Shown here in pieces: positions 17,845 through 26,856 of a stretch of DNA of 52,060 bases. Position 1 is the first letter of the stretch, and the number at the start of each line of letters is the position of its first letter. Location of the stretch: assembly GCA_035556555.1 (NCBI GenBank), contig DATMES010000070.1:1-52060 (forward strand), read 5' to 3'. The notes under the pieces were generated by a model that searched no databases, was not told the origin of the DNA, and saw nothing but the letters and a program-made list of their open reading frames with translations. The DNA comes from Frankiaceae bacterium. Lineage in GTDB: Bacteria > Actinomycetota > Actinomycetes > BP-191. The translations under genes and the position numbers were made by a program.

Positions 17845-18594
17845 CTGCGCCGTCTCCTGTCTGCCGCCGCGCTCGGCGGCATCGTCGCGCTCGTACCTGT
17901 CGTGCCCGCGTCGGCGTGCACCCCGGCGCCGTACCAGCTCGCGGTCGACCCCGAGCGCGCGGCGTCTGGCGCGACCATCCGCGTCTCCGGCGACCAGCTC
18001 GTCCGTCCGAACGGCGCCTACGTCAGCGCGTGCGACGGCTGGACGGGCGGCGTGCCCGTCTCACCGAGCGCGACGGCGACGCCGAGCCCGACGCCCAGCG
18101 AGCCGTCGGAGACCCCGCTCGTCTCGCTGCCGCCGCTCACCATGCCGCCGGCGCGGGTCGAGGCGACCGCGACCCCCACGCCGCTCTCGCCGGTCATCGG
18201 CACCGTGCCGCCGCGCGCGGTCGTCGAGCTGCGGATCCAGCCCAGGACCGAGTGGAACGAGCCCGCGCTGCCGTCGCGCCTCCTCGCCCGCGTCCCCGCG
18301 GACCAGCCCGTCGAGACGGTGTGGGGCGAGGACCGCGACGAGGTCACCGAGCACGCGTTCGCCGCCAGGGTGCGCCTGCCGGGCGACCTGGCCCCGGGGA
18401 CCTACGAGATCGTCGCCGCCGAGAAGGGCGGCATCCAGTACGGCACCGGCGTCGTCGAGGTCCTCGAGGTGCTGTCCGCGACGGGGGGCTCGACCACGGC
18501 CGGCCTGCTGGGGGTCGCCGCGCTCGCGCTCGTCGCCGGGGCGTACGCCACGGTCGTCGCGGGCCGCGTCGGCCGCCGCGCCCGCGAGGCGTAG
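17845..18594 (+). CDS. Secreted, C-terminally anchored protein of unknown function, probable CTG start
   Basis: About 249 residues. A signal peptide (RRLLSAAALGGIVALVPVV, cleavage after PASA) leads to an exported beta-rich part with CTPAPYQLAV and VSACDGW, a Thr/Ser/Pro linker at about residues 70-105, a second domain ending LPGDLAPGTYEIVAAEKGG, and a C-terminal membrane helix (GLLGVAALALVAGAYATVV) followed by RVGRRAR. The frame has no ATG, GTG or TTG near the signal peptide; CTG at 17845, five bases after a GGGGGG run, is the likely start. It is divergent from folP. Function not recognised. Confidence 0.75.
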   Translation: MRRLLSAAALGGIVALVPVVPASACTPAPYQLAVDPERAASGATIRVSGDQLVRPNGAYVSACDGWTGGVPVSPSATATPSPTPSEPSETPLVSLPPLTMPPARVEATATPTPLSPVIGTVPPRAVVELRIQPRTEWNEPALPSRLLARVPADQPVETVWGEDRDEVTEHAFAARVRLPGDLAPGTYEIVAAEKGGIQYGTGVVEVLEVLSATGGSTTAGLLGVAALALVAGAYATVVAGRVGRRAREA

Positions 18595-18612
18595 CCGCCG
18601 GCCGGCACACCT

Positions 18613-18662
18613 TCGGGGTGCGTTTCGCGTCTTTTCCCCGCACGAGGCGCAACCCGGTTGCG
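18613..18662 (+). repeat. 50-bp intergenic element, copy 2 of 2
   Basis: Gap-free match to 4015-4064, with the same closing hairpin CGCAAC-CCG-GTTGCG. Here it lies between the convergent ends of the secreted-protein gene and folE, a position suited to a terminator, although copy 1 is not between convergent genes. Confidence 0.65.
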
Positions 18663-18680
18663 CACGGACGGGGGTGGGGG

Positions 18681-19285
18681 TCAGTCGGCCAGCAGCAGCG
18701 ACATCGCCTCGGCGCGGGTGGACTGCGAGTCCCTGAACGCCCCCCGCACGGCCGACGTCACCGTCTTCGCGCCCGGCTTGCGGACGCCGCGCATCGACAT
18801 GCAGAGGTGCTCGGCCTGGATCACGACGAGCACGCCGCGCGGCCGCAGCACGGTCTCCAGCGCCTCGGCGATCTGCGTGGTCAGGCGCTCCTGCACCTGC
18901 GGGCGCTTGGCGTAGAGGTCGACGACGCGGGCCAGCTTGGACAGGCCGGTGATCTCGCCCTTCTCGTTCGGGATGTAGCCGACGTGGGCCACCCCGAAGA
19001 ACGGCACGAGGTGGTGCTCGCAGAGCGACCAGACCTCGATGTCCTTGACCAGGACCATCTCGTCGTGGCCCTCGTCGAACGTCGTCTTGAGGATCTCGCA
19101 CGGGTCCTTGCCGAGCCCGGCGAACTGCTCGGCGTACGCCCGCGCCACCCGCGCCGGCGTGTCCCGCAGGCCCTCGCGGTCGGGGTCCTCGCCGACGCCG
19201 ATGAGCAGCTCGCGTACGGCCGCCTCGACCCGCGCCGCGTCGAACGCCCGGCCCGAGCCGGCCGGCACGCCGGACAGGTGGTGCG

Positions 19286-19289
<4 letters not shown>
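18681..19289 (-). CDS. folE: GTP cyclohydrolase I
   Basis: First step of folate synthesis: GTP to 7,8-dihydroneopterin triphosphate. 202 residues from GTG at 19289, overlapping the ftsH stop by four bases. Hallmarks are [35 protein letters not shown] (zinc and catalytic His/Cys block), [25 protein letters not shown] and [20 protein letters not shown] with the second zinc Cys. It is separated from folP by the secreted-protein gene on the other strand, so it is transcribed with ftsH. Confidence 0.96.
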
Positions 19290-21352
<2,063 letters not shown>

Positions 21353-21443
21353 GATCTGCCGAGGCGCCGGGGGCGCCCCACCTCCTACCGTTGAGCCCGA
21401 CCTGCCGGCGCCGTGCCGACGGTTTCAGGGGGTCCTGCCGGTC

Positions 21444-21472
21444 ACCGTAACACCGGCCTCATCCCCCCTCAA
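21444..21472 (-). promoter_or_regulatory. Sigma-70-type promoter of ftsH-folE
   Basis: On the minus strand TTGAGG (21472-21467) and TACGGT (21449-21444) stand 17 bases apart. The leader to the ftsH start would be about 85 nt. A CCCCC/GGGGG stem overlaps the -35 region. hppA has the same TTGAGG -35 box. Confidence 0.6.
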
Positions 21473-21540
21473 TCGGGGGTGTCCTTGCCTGTGACGTTCG
21501 GTGGCACCCCTCAAGCGGATGTGCAGGACTGAGAGGAGGG

Positions 21541-21611
21541 GCGGGTCCGGCCTCCCGGTCCGCCGACTAAGGGAGCCTGCGGAACTAGGCGGACCGGGAG
21601 GCCGGGCCCGC
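21541..21611 (-). terminator. Long hairpin terminator between hpt and ftsH
   Basis: Arms 21541-21564 and 21588-21611 pair over 24 positions, with a single T-G wobble, around a 23-base loop. The innermost 18 bp are perfect. It begins nine bases past the hpt stop codon, so it very likely ends the dacB-to-hpt transcript. There is no U-tract. Confidence 0.75.
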
Positions 21612-21619
21612 ACGGGGCG

Positions 21620-22165
21620 CTACTTGGTCTTGACGAACTCCGGCTTGAGGGTGCCGATGAACGGCAGGTTGCGGTAGCGCTCGGCGTAGTCAAGGCCGTA
21701 CCCGACGACGAAGATGTTGTCGAGGTCGAACCCGACGTACTTCACGGGCACCTCGACGAGCGCGGCCGCGGGCTTGCGGAGCAGGGCGGCGACCTCGATG
21801 GAGGCGGGCTGGCGGGAGCGGAGGTTGCGCAGCAGCCAGTTGAGCGTGAGGCCCGAGTCGATGACGTCCTCGACGACGAGGACGTGCTGGCCCGCGATGT
21901 CCCCGTCGAGGTCCTTGAGGATGCGGACGACGCCCGAGGTGGACGTGCCGCTGCCGTACGACGCCACCGACATGAAGTCGATCGACAGCGGCGTCTGGAG
22001 GGCGCGGGCGAGGTCGCTGATGACCATGAACGCGCCCTTGAGCACGCCCACCATCCGGATCTCGCGTCCCTCGTAGTCGGCGCTGATCTGCGCCGCCATC
22101 TCCTCGATCTTCGCCTGGATCTCCTTCTCGGAGATCAACACGTCGGCGATGGCGTCGTCGTACAC
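21620..22165 (-). CDS. hpt: Hypoxanthine phosphoribosyltransferase
   Basis: Purine salvage: hypoxanthine/guanine plus PRPP to IMP/GMP. 181 residues from GTG at 22165, chosen for the GGAG site four bases upstream and the 19-bp gap to tilS; a GTG at 22213 would overlap tilS. Motifs are VLKGAFMVISDLARAL, DFMSVASYGSGT, the PRPP loop LVVEDVIDSGLTL and FVVGYGLDYAERYRNLPFIG. In actinobacteria it follows tilS, as here. Confidence 0.95.
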   Translation of the reverse strand: MYDDAIADVLISEKEIQAKIEEMAAQISADYEGREIRMVGVLKGAFMVISDLARALQTPLSIDFMSVASYGSGTSTSGVVRILKDLDGDIAGQHVLVVEDVIDSGLTLNWLLRNLRSRQPASIEVAALLRKPAAALVEVPVKYVGFDLDNIFVVGYGLDYAERYRNLPFIGTLKPEFVKTK

Positions 22166-22184
22166 CGCGCTCCAGGTGGGCTGT

Positions 22185-23105
22185 CTAGGGCGTTCGGAAG
22201 GCGAGCGTGTCACACGACCGCACCGCCACCAAGCCGCCGGGCAGGTCGACGGGTCCCTGGCCGTGCCAGTTCGTCAGGAGTGCGTCGATCGCGGCGACAT
22301 GTCCCGCGCTCAGGTCGGTGGCGCCGGCGTCGCGGGCGGCGCGGAGGAGGACGCGGCGGCGGATCGCGGGGGGCAGGTCGGCGAGGGCGTTGGCGTCGAG
22401 ACCGACGCCCGCGTACGCCGCCATGGCGACCTCGTCGAGCAGGTCGGCGTCGTCGCGGAGCAGCGCCGCGGTGCGGGCGAGCGCGTCGCGGACGCCAGGC
22501 CCCAGCGCCTCCTCCAGGGCAGGGAGGGCGACGTGGCGGGCGCGGTTGCGCGCGTAGCGGAGGTCGGCGTTGGCGGGGTCGGACCAGGGCTCCAGGCCGA
22601 GCGCGGCGCACGCGGCCTCGGTGGTCTCGCGGGGCAGGTCGAGGAACGGCCGGACGTACCGCCCGCGGCGCTCCGGCATCCCTGACAGTGAGCGGGCGCC
22701 GGAGCCGCGGGCGAGGCCGAGGAGCACCTGCTCGGCCTGGTCGTCGCGCGTGTGCCCGAGGAGTACGTCGCCCTCGGGCAGCGCGTCGAGGGCGGCGTAG
22801 CGGGCGCGGCGAGCGGCGTCCTCGTCGGTGCCGTCCGGCGTGACGGTCACGACGGTGGTTTCGACCCCGAGCCCGTGAGCGCGGGCGACGACGCGGGCCG
22901 CCTGCTCCGCGGACCCTGCGCGCAGGCCGTGGTCGACGGTGACGCAGCGGGCGGTCACGTCGTGGCGCGGCGCCTCCCAGGCCAGCGCGGCGAGCAGCGC
23001 GAGGGAGTCGGCGCCGCCGGAGACGGCGGCGTACGTGACGGGGGTGGCGAGGACGCGGCGTACGGCCCGGCGGACGTCCGCGACCGCCGGGTCAGGCCCG
23101 GCCAT
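22185..23105 (-). CDS. tilS: tRNA(Ile)-lysidine synthetase
   Basis: Modifies C34 of tRNA-Ile(CAU) to lysidine so that it reads AUA. 306 residues, close to the short actinobacterial form. The PP-loop AVSGGADSLALLAAL lies near residue 27, followed by VTVDHGLRAGS, GHTRDDQAEQVLLGLARGSG, VRPFLDLPRETTEAACAALG and WSDPANADLRYARNRARH. The start overlaps the end of the upstream metalloprotease frame by 14 bases. Confidence 0.95.
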   Translation of the reverse strand: MAGPDPAVADVRRAVRRVLATPVTYAAVSGGADSLALLAALAWEAPRHDVTARCVTVDHGLRAGSAEQAARVVARAHGLGVETTVVTVTPDGTDEDAARRARYAALDALPEGDVLLGHTRDDQAEQVLLGLARGSGARSLSGMPERRGRYVRPFLDLPRETTEAACAALGLEPWSDPANADLRYARNRARHVALPALEEALGPGVRDALARTAALLRDDADLLDEVAMAAYAGVGLDANALADLPPAIRRRVLLRAARDAGATDLSAGHVAAIDALLTNWHGQGPVDLPGGLVAVRSCDTLAFRTP

Positions 23106-24316
23106 CCTCCGCGTCGCCGGTCAGCGCGGCCGGTGCCACGCGCGCGACCCACGCGGCGGGGTCGGCGATCTCCTCGGGGGTCGGCAGGTTGTCCGGACCC
23201 TCCCAGACGCGGTTGAACGCCGCCATGCCCGACGTGTCGACGACGTACCGGACGAACTTCTCCCCCTCGGCGTACTGCCGCATCTTCATGTCGAGGCCGA
23301 ACAACCGCCGGATCACCTTGTCCACGGGGCCGGCGCCCTTGCGGCGCTCCTCGAAGCGCTCGCGGATGGTCTTGGCGGTGGGCACGACGGCGGGGCCGAC
23401 GCCGTCCATGACGTAGTCGCCGTGGCCTTCGAGCAGGCTCATGAGGGCTTGGAGGCGGCTGACGATCTCGCGCTGCTCGGGGGTCTGCAGCGCGTCCATG
23501 AGCGAGCCGCCCTCGCCGCCGGTGACGGCGTCGCGTACGGCGCCCGCGGCGTCGCGCAGCCGCGCCAGCACCTGGGCCGGGTCGAGGTCGGAGGCGTCGA
23601 TGAACGCCTTGACCTGGCCGGTGAAGTACGGCCGCAGCCACGGCACCGCGGATGGCGGCTACGGCGTCGCGGAGGCGTTGCGCGATCTGGGCGGGGTCGA
23701 GGTCGGAGGACTCGACGTAGGTGCGGACCTGGCCGGTGAAGTACGGCCGCAGCCACGGCACCGCGGTGAACTGCGTGCGGTGGGTGACCTCGTGCAGCGT
23801 CACCCAGAGCCGGAAGTCGTGGGGGTCGACGCCGAGGCGGCGTTCGGTCTCGACGATGTTGGGGGCGACGAGCGTGAGGCGGCCGTTGTCGCCCTCGCCG
23901 GGCGGCAGGAACAGCTCGAACTGCCCGAGGACCCGCGCCGCGAGGTACGCCATGATCGTCCCGACCTGCACGCCGGTGACCCGCGAGCCGATCGCGTGGG
24001 TGAGGCCGCCGGGCTCGCCTGTGCCGCCGCGGGCGCGACGCTTCTCGGTCACCTTCTCGACGAGCGGCTCCAGCGCGATCCGGAAGCCGTCGACGTTGGC
24101 CTTGACCCAGCCGATCCGGTCCACGACCGCGACCGGCACGTCGAGGTCGGGCAGCGTCAGGCCGGTGAACGCCGCCACGTGGCGTTCGGCATCGGGGACC
24201 ATCGAACGCAGCTCGCTGACGACGGCGTGCGCCTCGTCGGGGCTGATCTGGGGTCCCGGGCGGACCAGTGCCCTGGCCGTCGAGACGGCGACGTCCCAGT
24301 CGATCGTCTCGCGCAT
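23092..24316 (-). pseudogene. Zinc-dependent metalloprotease (DUF2342 family), frame broken by a 115-bp tandem duplication
   Basis: Orthologue of M. tuberculosis Rv3626c, between tilS and dacB as usual. The first frame runs from ATG at 24316 through GQFELFLPPGEGDNGRL, VAPNIVETERRLGVDPHDF and the zinc motif LHEVTH (His175-Glu176...His179). At about 23652 the sequence restarts VPWLRPYFTGQV 115 bases later in another frame, which continues through LEGHGDYVMDGVGPAVVPT to a normal end at 23092. Removing one 115-bp unit restores a single full-length frame. So the gene is inactivated here or the assembly is wrong; unbroken translation would give an Arg-rich nonsense tail. Confidence 0.85.
23537..23766. 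repeat. Imperfect 115-bp tandem duplication inside the metalloprotease gene
   Basis: Bases 23611-23651 and 23726-23766 are identical over 41 bp at an offset of 115. The rest of each unit is homologous but diverged: the translations RTYVESSDLDPAQIAQRLRD and KAFIDASDLDPAQVLARLRD differ at about half of the positions. 115 is not a multiple of three, so the frame shifts by one. Confidence 0.85.
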
Positions 24317-24334
24317 GCGGGCGGAGCCTCCTCG

Positions 24335-24580
24335 CTACTTGCTGCCGCCGCGCTTCTGGTTGGCGCGGAAGTCCCTGGACTTCACGAGGTACCCGACCAC
24401 GACCGCCACAAGCAGCAGGACGGCAGCGAACAGGATCATGTTGGCGAAGACGTACGTCCACGGCCGGCCGTTTTTCACGTCGGAGATCGGCGGCGGCGGG
24501 GCCGGCTGCGCGTACGCCGCGCCGGAGAGCGCGAGCAGCAGCGTCGCGGTGAGCAGCGTGAGGGTGCGGCGAGGCGACAT
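24335..24580 (-). CDS. Small exported single-pass membrane protein
   Basis: 81 residues from ATG at 24580, with GGAGG about 11 bases upstream. A signal peptide (RRTLTLLTATLLLALSGAA, AYA cleavage) is followed by PAPPPPISDVKNGRPWTYVF, one transmembrane helix (MILFAAVLLLVAVVVGYLV) and a basic tail KSRDFRANQKRGGSK. It lies in the dacB-to-hpt run, 38 bp after dacB and 18 bp before the metalloprotease gene, so it is probably cotranscribed. Function unknown. Confidence 0.8.
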   Translation of the reverse strand: MSPRRTLTLLTATLLLALSGAAYAQPAPPPPISDVKNGRPWTYVFANMILFAAVLLLVAVVVGYLVKSRDFRANQKRGGSK

Positions 24581-24618
24581 CGGCGGGGTGTCCTCCGGGG
24601 GCGTTGGTGGCGTTGATG

Positions 24619-26037
24619 CTACCGGCAGCCGCAGGCGGCGAGCGCGGCGGCCGCCGCGTCGAGCGCCCGGCCCGCCGCGGCGACGAACCTCGTGGGCAGC
24701 CGGTCGGCAGTGAACGCGAACACCAGCAGCCGCCCGCTCCGCGTCTCGATGACTCCCGCGAGGGTGGCGACGTTGTCGAGGGAGCCCGTCTTGGCGCGGA
24801 CGCGGCCCGCCGCGCTGCTCGACGGCGCGGTGTCGTAGCGGGTCGAGAGCGTGCCGCTGAAGGCCGCCACGGGCAGCCCGGTGAGGACGGCGTTGAGGCG
24901 CGCCTCGCGGACCGCGACGGACAGCACGCCGACGAGCTGGGCCGGCGTGACGCGGTTGAGCCGCGAGAGGCCGGAGCCGTCTCTGAGGTCGGGCGGGTCG
25001 CCGCCGAGGTCGCGGATCGTCGCGGGCAGCGCGGTGGCGACGCCGGCGAAGTCGGCGCTGGCGCCGCGCGCGATGGCGACGTGGCGGGCGAGGGACTCGG
25101 CGAGCTCGTTGTCGGATCGCGCGAGCATGCGCTCGACCAGTGCCGCGATCGTCGGGGACTCGACCTGCGCGAGCTCGGTGGCCTGCGGCGGCGCGGCGCC
25201 GCGGCGGAGGCCGTCGCCGACCTTGACGCCGGCGTTGCGCAGGGCGTTGCGGAGCTTGATCGCGCCGGCCAGGTCGGGCTCGGCGTTGCGCGGGTCGTCG
25301 CCGATGCGCACCCGGCCGCCGTCGACCATGAACGCGCGGATCGGCGCGACCGACCCCTCGGTGACGTACGTCGGCTTCCACCCCGGCGCGAGGCCTGGCC
25401 CGTCGAAGAGCGTGGCATCGACGACCAAGTCGCCGGTGACTCTTCTTACGCCCGCTTTCCGGACGAGGCGCGCGAGGGAGGCGAGGGTGGCGGGCTTCGG
25501 GTACGACTCGGGCGTGGGGTCGTTCGTCAGCGTGGGGTCTCCCCCGCCGACGACGACGAGGTCGCCGTCGAGGACGCCGTTGGTTGGCGGGGCTTGGGTG
25601 ACGATGCGCGTGGTGAGGCGGTGCTCGGGGCCGAGCGCCTTGAGGGCGGCGGCGGCGGTGAAGACCTTGGTGGTCGAGGCAGGGATGGCCGGGAGGGCGG
25701 CGTTGCTGTCGTAGAGGGTGGCGCCGCTCGTGGCGTCGACGACGAGGGCGTTGACGCGCGAGCCGAGGTCGGGGTCGGCGAGGCGGGCGGAGAGCGTACG
25801 GGCCACCGCCTGCGGGTCCGCCGCGGGGCCCGCGGTGGGTGCGGCGGCCAGGGCGGCGGGCGTACGGACGACGATCGGCGGGAGCGTCGGGGCCGGGGTG
25901 GCGCTCGGGGTCGGCGAGGCGCTCGGGCGGGCCTGTGGCTGCTCGGCCGAGCGGTACGCGACGACGACCGCGCCGCCACCGCCGACGAGGACGGCGGCGG
26001 CCGCGACGGAGAGCGCGACGCGCCGTACGGAGGCCAC
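24619..26037 (-). CDS. dacB: D-alanyl-D-alanine carboxypeptidase/endopeptidase, PBP4 (DacB) type
   Basis: Trims peptidoglycan cross-links outside the membrane. 472 residues: signal anchor ([20 protein letters not shown]), a Pro/Ser/Ala linker to about residue 75, then the class C penicillin-binding fold with the three catalytic motifs PASTTK (Ser121, Lys124), ARSDNELAE (S-D-N) and AKTGSLDN (K-T-G). GGGDPTL and [13 protein letters not shown] are further PBP4 marks. It is divergent from ppa with 46 bp between starts, so the two share a promoter region. It heads the dacB-to-hpt run (Rv3627c position). Confidence 0.95.
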   Translation of the reverse strand: MASVRRVALSVAAAAVLVGGGGAVVVAYRSAEQPQARPSASPTPSATPAPTLPPIVVRTPAALAAAPTAGPAADPQAVARTLSARLADPDLGSRVNALVVDATSGATLYDSNAALPAIPASTTKVFTAAAALKALGPEHRLTTRIVTQAPPTNGVLDGDLVVVGGGDPTLTNDPTPESYPKPATLASLARLVRKAGVRRVTGDLVVDATLFDGPGLAPGWKPTYVTEGSVAPIRAFMVDGGRVRIGDDPRNAEPDLAGAIKLRNALRNAGVKVGDGLRRGAAPPQATELAQVESPTIAALVERMLARSDNELAESLARHVAIARGASADFAGVATALPATIRDLGGDPPDLRDGSGLSRLNRVTPAQLVGVLSVAVREARLNAVLTGLPVAAFSGTLSTRYDTAPSSSAAGRVRAKTGSLDNVATLAGVIETRSGRLLVFAFTADRLPTRFVAAAGRALDAAAAALAACGCR

Positions 26038-26083
26038 GGGGCAGACTAACGAGAGTCAGCCACGGCGCGAGGAGACAGCCACA

Positions 26084-26608
26084 GTGTTGTTCGACGTCAC
26101 GGTCGAGATCCCGAAGGGTCACCGCAACAAGTACGAGATGGACCACGAGACGGGGCGGATCCGGCTCGACCGGATGCTGTTCACGTCGACGCGGTACCCC
26201 GCCGACTACGGCTTCATCGAGGACACGCTCGGCGAGGACGGCGACCCCCTGGACGTCCTGGTGCTGCTGGACGAGCCGACGTTCCCCGGGTGCCTCATCG
26301 AGTGCCGGGCCATCGGGATGTTCCGGATGAGCGACGAGAAGGGCGGCGACGACAAGGTCCTCGCCGTGCCCGCGCACGACCCGCGGCAGTCGCACCTGCA
26401 GGACATCTTCCACGTGCCCCGCTTCGACCAGCTCGAGATCCAGCACTTCTTCGAGACGTACAAGGACCTCGAGCCCGGCAAGTCCGTGGAGGGCGCCACG
26501 TGGGTCGGGCGGGTCGAGGCGGAGGCCGAGATCGAGCGGTCGTACGAACGCGCGCGGGTGGCGCACGCGGCGCCGGCCGAGGTCGAGCCGGAGCCCGCCG
26601 CGGAGTAG
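26084..26608 (+). CDS. ppa: Inorganic pyrophosphatase, soluble family I
   Basis: Hydrolyses cytoplasmic pyrophosphate. 174 residues from GTG at 26084 ([20 protein letters not shown]), with GAGGAG nine bases upstream. The signatures are [33 protein letters not shown] (catalytic Asp cluster DGDPLDVLV), [13 protein letters not shown] and [13 protein letters not shown]. Some 15 residues of acidic/Ala/Pro tail exceed the core. The genome also encodes a membrane pyrophosphatase at the right end of this window. Confidence 0.96.
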   Translation: MLFDVTVEIPKGHRNKYEMDHETGRIRLDRMLFTSTRYPADYGFIEDTLGEDGDPLDVLVLLDEPTFPGCLIECRAIGMFRMSDEKGGDDKVLAVPAHDPRQSHLQDIFHVPRFDQLEIQHFFETYKDLEPGKSVEGATWVGRVEAEAEIERSYERARVAHAAPAEVEPEPAAE

Positions 26609-26668
26609 GTCAGACGACCGTCCCGGCCTCGTTGGCGAGGCGGTAGACGACTCTAGGGCTCGTCGCGC

Positions 26669-26720
26669 CGTTCCTTGAAGATCATCACGCCCAAGACCGG
26701 CGGAACTACTGCAGAGAACG
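26669..26720 (+). repeat. 52-bp dispersed element, copy 1 of 4
   Basis: Starts CGTTCCTTGAAGATCA and ends GCAGAGAACG, with GACCGG in the middle; the ends form a 9-bp imperfect inverted repeat. Other copies: 29598-29649 (same strand), 43665-43716 and 51977-52028 (opposite strand). All are exactly 52 bp. It lies between the convergent ends of ppa and the SpoIIE-type gene. Confidence 0.85.
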
Positions 26721-26763
26721 AGGCGAGGACCGGCCGCGGCGGGCCGCCGGCTGAGCGCGAGAC

Positions 26764-26823
26764 TTCGTGATCTTGGCTGCGTTTGTGTAGGCGGAGCAGC
26801 AGAAACGCAGCCAAGATCACGAA
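26764..26823. repeat. 56-60-bp palindrome family, copy 3 of 4
   Basis: Perfect 21-bp arms (26764-26784, 26803-26823). The stem continues GGCTGCGTTT where copy 1 has GGCGACG, with matching changes on the other arm. It lies 43 bp from a 52-bp element in the same convergent gap. Confidence 0.88.
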
Positions 26824-26856
26824 AGGCGGCGGCGCCTGGCGGCGCGACGCGCCCTC

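Noticed and set aside
22955-23645. Arg-rich C-terminal continuation of the first metalloprotease frame
   Set aside because: It reads the true coding sequence in the wrong frame after the 115-bp duplication; the other frame carries the family C-terminus.
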